NCBI GenBank assembly: GCA_028751075.1
Contig: JAQZDA010000004.1
Span: 1 to 64,000, forward strand
DNA: 64,000 nucleotides
Source: Euryarchaeota archaeon Ods02
Lineage (GTDB): Archaea > Halobacteriota > Halobacteria > Halobacteriales > Halorutilaceae
Direction of reading: 5' to 3'
The position numbers and the translations under genes are program-made. Shown here one piece after another: positions 59,848-64,000 of this stretch. Each line of letters starts with the position of its first letter. Position 1 is the stretch's first letter. The notes under the pieces are model-generated. The model searched no databases, had not been told where the DNA came from, and was given only the letters and a program-made list of their open reading frames with translations.

Positions 59848-60915
59848 TCACCCGACCTCCACCAGCTCGTAATCTTGTCTGCCGACGCGGACACGCATCC
59901 ATCCCCGTAGCTCGTCGTCCAACGCAGGGTCACCGGTGTCGACCTTCAGACCATCTAGCTCCCGGAGCTTCTCGGGTGAAGCGAGCACCTCTAGCTCCGC
60001 CTGCCGGACCACCTCAGGTGTTATCTGCTGGTTGCCGCGGCCGAACACGAAGCCCTGGCCGCCGATGGGGGAGACCGCGACCACGTTCCGCTCACCGAGG
60101 TGCTGCAGTATCTCGTCGGCGGAAGCGTCACGTACCACTGCTTCGCCGTCCCTCCATACGTCCACCCCCAGATGCGTCGGCTCGAAACCTAACCTTCGTT
60201 TCACCTCCGCCATCGTGCCGCCGGGCCCGAGGACGTATGTGACGTCGTCTTCGACGGCTTCGATGAACCCCCGGGCGAGCGCTTCAGCTTCACCCTGCGA
60301 ACGGGACTTCCGCGGCTGGACGTCGGCGGAGACGGGAACGTCGAGCACTCCTCTCACATAGAGGTCGACTTGGCCGCCTCGGAAAGCTTCCTCGTCGACG
60401 TCGACGACGTCCCTCGCCTCCGTCTCCATGTACCTGGCTGCCACGCGTCCCGCGTCCTCCGGCGTCTCCGCGAAAACCGCGGAGTAGATCTTGACGCCTG
60501 CGGGTACGCCGAACGCCGGTGTCTCCGTTTCCGCGTCGGAGAGGGCGTCTGCGACGTCGCTGGCGGTTCCGTCGCCGCCGACGAACAACAAGAGGTCGAC
60601 GTCCATGGCGACGAGCTGCTTCACGGCTTCACGGGTGTCCCCCGCGGAGGTGGTGTATATCTCGCCGCCTGCGTCGACGACCTCCGGCGTGAACCCTGCT
60701 TCTCTCGCGGCTCGTTCACCCATGTCGCCGGAGGCTGCGACTACCTCCGCCTCGGGGTCCGCGTCCCCGAAAGCGATGAGGGCACGGTGTGCGCGTTCGC
60801 CGGCACGGGGTTCCGCGCCCCGCTCTCGGGCTTCGTCGACGACGTCGTCGGTGCCTTTGAGAGCTACCGCTCCACCCATGCCTGCGACGGGGTTGACGAC
60901 TACTCCTACCTTCAC
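59848..60915 (-). CDS. ATP-NAD kinase family protein (COG3199, AcoX-like)
   Basis: Protein of 355 residues of the NAD-kinase fold family seen beside acetoin dehydrogenase genes and in archaea. Starts VKVGVVVNPVAGMGGAVALK, has LLLFVGGDGTASDVADALSD (the GGDGT motif), FGVPAGVKIYSAVFAETPED, VTYVLGPGGTMAEVKRRLGF and NVVAVSPIGGQGFVFGRGNQ. GTG 60915 is chosen because a TATA-like CATAAACC lies 27 bases ahead. Small-molecule kinase activity is inferred from fold; substrate is unknown. Its position between lipA and gcvT ties it to lipoate metabolism. Confidence 0.85.
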   Translation of the reverse strand: MKVGVVVNPVAGMGGAVALKGTDDVVDEARERGAEPRAGERAHRALIAFGDADPEAEVVAASGDMGERAAREAGFTPEVVDAGGEIYTTSAGDTREAVKQLVAMDVDLLLFVGGDGTASDVADALSDAETETPAFGVPAGVKIYSAVFAETPEDAGRVAARYMETEARDVVDVDEEAFRGGQVDLYVRGVLDVPVSADVQPRKSRSQGEAEALARGFIEAVEDDVTYVLGPGGTMAEVKRRLGFEPTHLGVDVWRDGEAVVRDASADEILQHLGERNVVAVSPIGGQGFVFGRGNQQITPEVVRQAELEVLASPEKLRELDGLKVDTGDPALDDELRGWMRVRVGRQDYELVEVG

Positions 60916-60937
60916 CACCTCAAGGTTACATCTCGCG

Positions 60938-60946
60938 GGGTTTATG
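60938..60946 (-). promoter_or_regulatory. TATA-like element for the AcoX-like gene
   Basis: Minus strand CATAAACCC is centred 27 bases before GTG 60915; the divergent gcvT has CATTACTT about 27 bases before its ATG. Confidence 0.4.
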
Positions 60947-61000
60947 GGCTGTGGAGCGGGACATGGAAACTCATTACTTCGGCGCGTCCTACCTCCGGCT

Positions 61001-62080
61001 ATGGAACGCAGTCCGCCTCTCCACAGCGTGCACGAGGAGCACGGTGCACGCACCACGGAGTTCGGCGGATGGACGATGCCGGTGAGGTACGGTTCGACGA
61101 AGCAGGAGCACCGCGCCGTCAGAGAAGCGGTGGGGAAGTTCGACGTCAGCCACATGGGACGCGTCCGCGTACGAGGTGACGACGCCGTCGAGCTCACCGA
61201 CCGGTTGACGACGAACGACGTCTCCGGGCTCGCGGTCGGTGAAGCCCATTACTCCACGGTCGTCGACGAAGACGGCTATTTGATCGACGACGTCCTCGTC
61301 TACAGGATGGCGGACGACGACTGCATGTTCGTCCCCAACGCCGGCAACGACGGAGAGATGGTAGACCGATGGAGAGAGCACGGAGACAGATGGGGTCTGG
61401 ACGCCAGCGTGGAGAACTCGACGGAGGACACCGGTATGGTCGCGGTGCAGGGCCCCGACAGCTTAGACGCGGTGTCCGCGGTCGCGGACGACCTAGGCGT
61501 CGACGGCTTGAGCTCTCTCGACCGGTTCGAGTGGACGTGCGGCTACTTCGCCGACGCAGGCGGCGTGGTGTCGCGGACGGGTTACACGGGGGAAGAAGGG
61601 TTCGAGCTAGTGGTCGACGCCGACGACGCCGAGACGGTGTGGCGGGAGCTGGAGGCGGAGCCCTGTGGCCTCGGCGCCCGCGACACCCTGCGTTTGGAGA
61701 TGGGTTTCCTCTTGGCGGGCAACGAGTTCGACCGCGGCGACAACATGAGGGCGCCGTGGGAGGCCGGCGTCGGCTTCGTAGTCGACCTATCGACCGACTT
61801 CGTCGGACGTGACGCGCTGGAGGCTAAGGAAGACGACGTCGACGAACGCCTGGTGGGGTTCGTGCTGGAGGAACGCGGCGTCCCACGTCACGGCTACACC
61901 ATCGAGGTCGACGGCGAGAAGGTCGGCGTAGTGTCAAGCGGAACGATGAGCCCGTCGCTCGACGAACCCATCGGACTCGGATACGTGGACGTAGAGCACG
62001 CTGAAGAATGCGCGGAGATACAGGTCGTCGTACGCGACGAACCAAAGAGAGCCAGAGTGGAGGAGCCACCGTTCGTCTGA
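61001..62080 (+). CDS. gcvT: glycine cleavage system T protein (aminomethyltransferase)
   Basis: Transfers methylene from the H protein to tetrahydrofolate, releasing ammonia. The 359-residue protein has HGARTTEFGGWTMPVRYGST, EAVGKFDVSHMGRVRVRGDD, VVSRTGYTGEEGFELVVDAD, GLGARDTLRLEMGFLLAGNE and GYVDVEHAEECAEIQVVVRD. The T-specific aspartate is in VPNAGNDGEMVDRW. First gene of gcvT-gcvH-gcvPA-gcvPB. ATG 61001; the frame is open further upstream in the opposite gene's shadow. Confidence 0.95.
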   Translation: MERSPPLHSVHEEHGARTTEFGGWTMPVRYGSTKQEHRAVREAVGKFDVSHMGRVRVRGDDAVELTDRLTTNDVSGLAVGEAHYSTVVDEDGYLIDDVLVYRMADDDCMFVPNAGNDGEMVDRWREHGDRWGLDASVENSTEDTGMVAVQGPDSLDAVSAVADDLGVDGLSSLDRFEWTCGYFADAGGVVSRTGYTGEEGFELVVDADDAETVWRELEAEPCGLGARDTLRLEMGFLLAGNEFDRGDNMRAPWEAGVGFVVDLSTDFVGRDALEAKEDDVDERLVGFVLEERGVPRHGYTIEVDGEKVGVVSSGTMSPSLDEPIGLGYVDVEHAEECAEIQVVVRDEPKRARVEEPPFV

Positions 62081-62097
62081 GGGAGAACAAGACAAGG

Positions 62098-62463
62098 ATG
62101 AACTTCGAGATACCGGATGAACTGCTTTACACGACTTCGCACGAGTGGATAGACCCCGACTCCGGACGAGTCGGCATCACGGATTACGCGCAGGACGAGC
62201 TAGGGGACATCGTCTTCGTCGACCTACCTGGGGAGGGAGAGACCGTGGAGGCGGGTGAGGCGTTCGGCGTCATAGAGAGCATCAAAGCCGTCGGCGACCT
62301 GTACTCGCCGGTGGACGGCGAGGTCGAAGACGTGAACGCCGACCTGGAGATGCAGCCGGAGATGGTGAACACCGACCCCTACGGAGAAGGCTGGATGATA
62401 CAGGTAGAGTACGAGGACGTCGACGGCTTGCTGTCGGCGGAGGAGTACGAGGGGGAGATCTAG
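62098..62463 (+). CDS. gcvH: glycine cleavage system H protein
   Basis: Lipoyl carrier between the P, T and L proteins. The 121-residue protein has YTTSHEWIDPDSGRVGITDY, AQDELGDIVFVDLPGEGETV and the lipoylation lysine in FGVIESIKAVGDLYSPVDGE, and QPEMVNTDPYGEGWMIQVEY. Normal length. It follows gcvT after 17 bases and runs directly into gcvPA: the last base of the TAG stop is the first of the GTG start. Confidence 0.96.
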   Translation: MNFEIPDELLYTTSHEWIDPDSGRVGITDYAQDELGDIVFVDLPGEGETVEAGEAFGVIESIKAVGDLYSPVDGEVEDVNADLEMQPEMVNTDPYGEGWMIQVEYEDVDGLLSAEEYEGEI

Positions 62464-63779
62464 TGACGGAGAGCCCGTACACCCCGCATTCGCGGGAGGA
62501 CGTCGAGCAGATGCTCGGCGAGGTCGGCGTAGCCTCTGTCGAGGAGCTGTTCGACGTACCCCAGGAGCTGCGTTACGAGGGAGGGTTCGACGTCGAGGCG
62601 AAGTCGGAGAAGGAGACCGTCGAACACGTCTCCAAGCTGTTGGAGGAGAACGACGACGTCGTCGAGTTCGTCGGCGGCGGCCACTACAGCCACTACGTAC
62701 CCAGCGTCGTCGACCATCTAGCGGACAGGAGCGAGTTCCTGACGTCGTACACCCAGTACCAGCCTGAGGTCTCGCAGGGTTTCCTTCAGGCGTTGTTCGA
62801 GTACCAGTCACTGCTGGTGGAGCTCACGGGGCTGGAGGTGGCTAACGCCTCCGTCTACGACGCCGCCTCCGCCCTCGGTGAAGCCGCTCTGATGGCGGCG
62901 CGGGTCGAAAGCGGAAGCCGCGTCCTCGTCCCCGACGACCTCTACCGCGGCCGCCGGAGCGTGCTGGAGAACTACGTCGAAGGCGCGGGCCTCAACGTCG
63001 AAGGCTACCCGACGGAGAGAGGTAACGCCGACGTCGACGCGCTGGAGGAGCTGGTGGACGACGACGTCGTCTTCGTCTACCTGGAGTCCCCCAACCGCTG
63101 CGGCGCCGTCGAGGAACGGGCGAGCGAGGTCGGCGGGCTATCTGACGACGTCGACGCCGTGTTCTGCGTGGGCTCCGACCCCGTCGCGCTCGCGTTGCTG
63201 GAGCCGCCTGCCGCGGTTGGAGCGGACGTCGTCGTCGACGACGCCTCCGTGCTCGGCGTCAGTGCCGCGTACGGCATGGGCTGCGGGTTCTACGTGACGC
63301 GAGAGGAGTACGTTCGTCAGGTACCCGGCCACCTCGTGGGCGCTGCGCCGGACGCCGACGGCAGGAGGGCGTACACCCTCACGCTGCAGACGCGGGAGCA
63401 GCATATACGGAGGGAGCGCGCGACGTCGAACATCTGCACCAACCAGGCGTGGATGGCGTTGCGCGCCGCTATACACGCTTCTCTCCTTGGACCGGAGGGG
63501 TTGGTGGATCTCGCGGAGCGGTGCGTGGAGCTTCCGCATGACGTCGCCAGCCGGTTCGACGAAGTCGACGGTGTCACGGCGCCGGCGTTCGACCGATATT
63601 ACTTCCGGGAGTTCGTCGCCGAAGTAGATGGTGACGCTGAGAAGGTGGCGGGCGATCTCCTCGAAAGGGGGTACGTCGTCGGCGTCGACTCGGGTTCACG
63701 TCTCCGAGTATGCGTCACCGAGGTCAACGAGGACGAAGTCGACGGCCTCGTCGACGCACTGGAGGAGGTGATGGGGTGA
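62463..63779 (+). CDS. gcvPA: glycine dehydrogenase (decarboxylating) subunit 1
   Basis: Non-PLP-binding half of the two-subunit P protein. The 438-residue protein begins [20 protein letters not shown], with [60 protein letters not shown] and [23 protein letters not shown] start overlaps the gcvH stop by one base. Works with GcvPB, which carries the PLP lysine. Confidence 0.95.
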   Translation: MTESPYTPHSREDVEQMLGEVGVASVEELFDVPQELRYEGGFDVEAKSEKETVEHVSKLLEENDDVVEFVGGGHYSHYVPSVVDHLADRSEFLTSYTQYQPEVSQGFLQALFEYQSLLVELTGLEVANASVYDAASALGEAALMAARVESGSRVLVPDDLYRGRRSVLENYVEGAGLNVEGYPTERGNADVDALEELVDDDVVFVYLESPNRCGAVEERASEVGGLSDDVDAVFCVGSDPVALALLEPPAAVGADVVVDDASVLGVSAAYGMGCGFYVTREEYVRQVPGHLVGAAPDADGRRAYTLTLQTREQHIRRERATSNICTNQAWMALRAAIHASLLGPEGLVDLAERCVELPHDVASRFDEVDGVTAPAFDRYYFREFVAEVDGDAEKVAGDLLERGYVVGVDSGSRLRVCVTEVNEDEVDGLVDALEEVMG

Positions 63780-64000
63780 CGTACGATCAGGCGCGGTGGA
63801 CGCGCGACGGAGTGTTCGAACCCCTGACGGTGGAGAAGGACTCGACGGAGGTGGAGGTGGAGTCCGCGCTGCCGGACGATCTCACGCGGGATAAGCTGGA
63901 GCTGCCGGAGCTGTCGGAGCCAGAGGTCGCCGGCCACTACATCCGGCTGTCGCAGATGAACTACGGCGTCGAGTCCGGCCCCTACCCCCTCGGCAGCTGT
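63776..64000 (+). CDS. gcvPB: glycine dehydrogenase (decarboxylating) subunit 2, N-terminal part (cut by window end)
   Basis: PLP-binding half of the P protein; 75 codons are visible. Begins [20 protein letters not shown] and reaches [20 protein letters not shown], the conserved GcvPB segment, right at the window edge. GTG 63776 overlaps the gcvPA stop in GTGA. The PLP-binding lysine is beyond the window. Confidence 0.9.
   Translation, partial: MTYDQARWTRDGVFEPLTVEKDSTEVEVESALPDDLTRDKLELPELSEPEVAGHYIRLSQMNYGVESGPYPLGSC

Noticed and set aside
59848-61197. Longer form of the AcoX-like protein starting near 61197
   Set aside because: The extra 94 residues are antisense to gcvT, Arg/Ser/Pro-rich, and the TATA element lies 27 bases before GTG 60915.
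1-64000. CRISPR arrays, insertion sequences, tRNA and rRNA genes
   Set aside because: No regularly spaced repeats, transposase motifs, tRNA T-arm patterns with matching acceptor stems, or rRNA-like sequence were seen on either strand.

Overview
The window is chromosomal DNA from a high-GC, salt-adapted euryarchaeon. Nearly every predicted protein is strongly acidic, rich in Asp, Glu, Val and Ala. The information-processing genes are archaeal: PCNA, PriL, a multi-OB-fold RPA with its associated protein, Spt5/NusG, SecE, archaeal ProRS, Pth2, TruD and DtdA. Several families (DUF5806, HVO_A0114-type HTH with DUF6516, DUF4013, DUF6114-like) are ones I know mainly from haloarchaea. ATA isoleucine and AGG/AGA arginine codons are frequent, which is less typical of well-known Halobacteriales. 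I infer a haloarchaeon or a deep-branching relative; the species cannot be named from the sequence alone.

Layout. 1-5.1 kb: 3' part of dtdA, ftsZ, a large HTTM membrane protein, secE and nusG. 5.2-8.7 kb: an ArsM-like methyltransferase, a TctA-like permease, archaeal RibD-type reductase and RidA. 8.7-14.7 kb: replication genes pcn, priL, RPA and RPA-associated protein, with two small genes between. 14.8-17.7 kb: hemL-hemC-hemD. 17.8-26.4 kb: an accessory locus of six paralogous single-pass surface proteins (DUF6230-like), a four-helix DUF6114-like membrane protein, two small membrane proteins and a divergent seventh member on the other strand. 26.5-31.9 kb: thiolase, toxin-antitoxin modules, DUF4013 protein, geranylgeranyl reductase. 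31.9-37 kb: peroxiredoxin, small genes, a possible structured RNA, M20 peptidase, DUF5806, coiled-coil proteins. 37-41.2 kb: hemB, a hemB/proS chimeric ORF, an antitoxin-toxin pair, proS, a DUF192 lipoprotein. 41.4-51.8 kb, mostly minus strand: SDR-hisI, pibD-ribH-truD-hsp20, pth2-topA, aroQ-aroK-ygfZ, an Lrp-type ligand domain and a macro-domain protein. 51.9-64 kb: a lipoate-dependent metabolic island with a 2-oxoacid dehydrogenase complex (E1a, E1b, E2, E3), bipartite lipoate ligase, lipoyl synthase, an AcoX-like NAD-kinase-fold protein and the glycine cleavage genes gcvT-gcvH-gcvPA-gcvPB, the last cut by the window edge.

The lipoate island is functionally coherent: LplB/LplA and LipA would lipoylate the E2 and GcvH encoded beside them, and E3 would serve both. 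HemB, HemL, HemC and HemD together take glutamate-1-semialdehyde to uroporphyrinogen III. RPA, PCNA and PriL are replisome parts. The strongest unexplained features are the surface-protein array at 17.8-26.4 kb, the intact 50-residue hemB/proS fusion ORF at 38.0-38.2 kb, and the long acidic repeat linker in E2. Many start codons lie about 27 bases after a TATA-like element, suggesting leaderless mRNAs.
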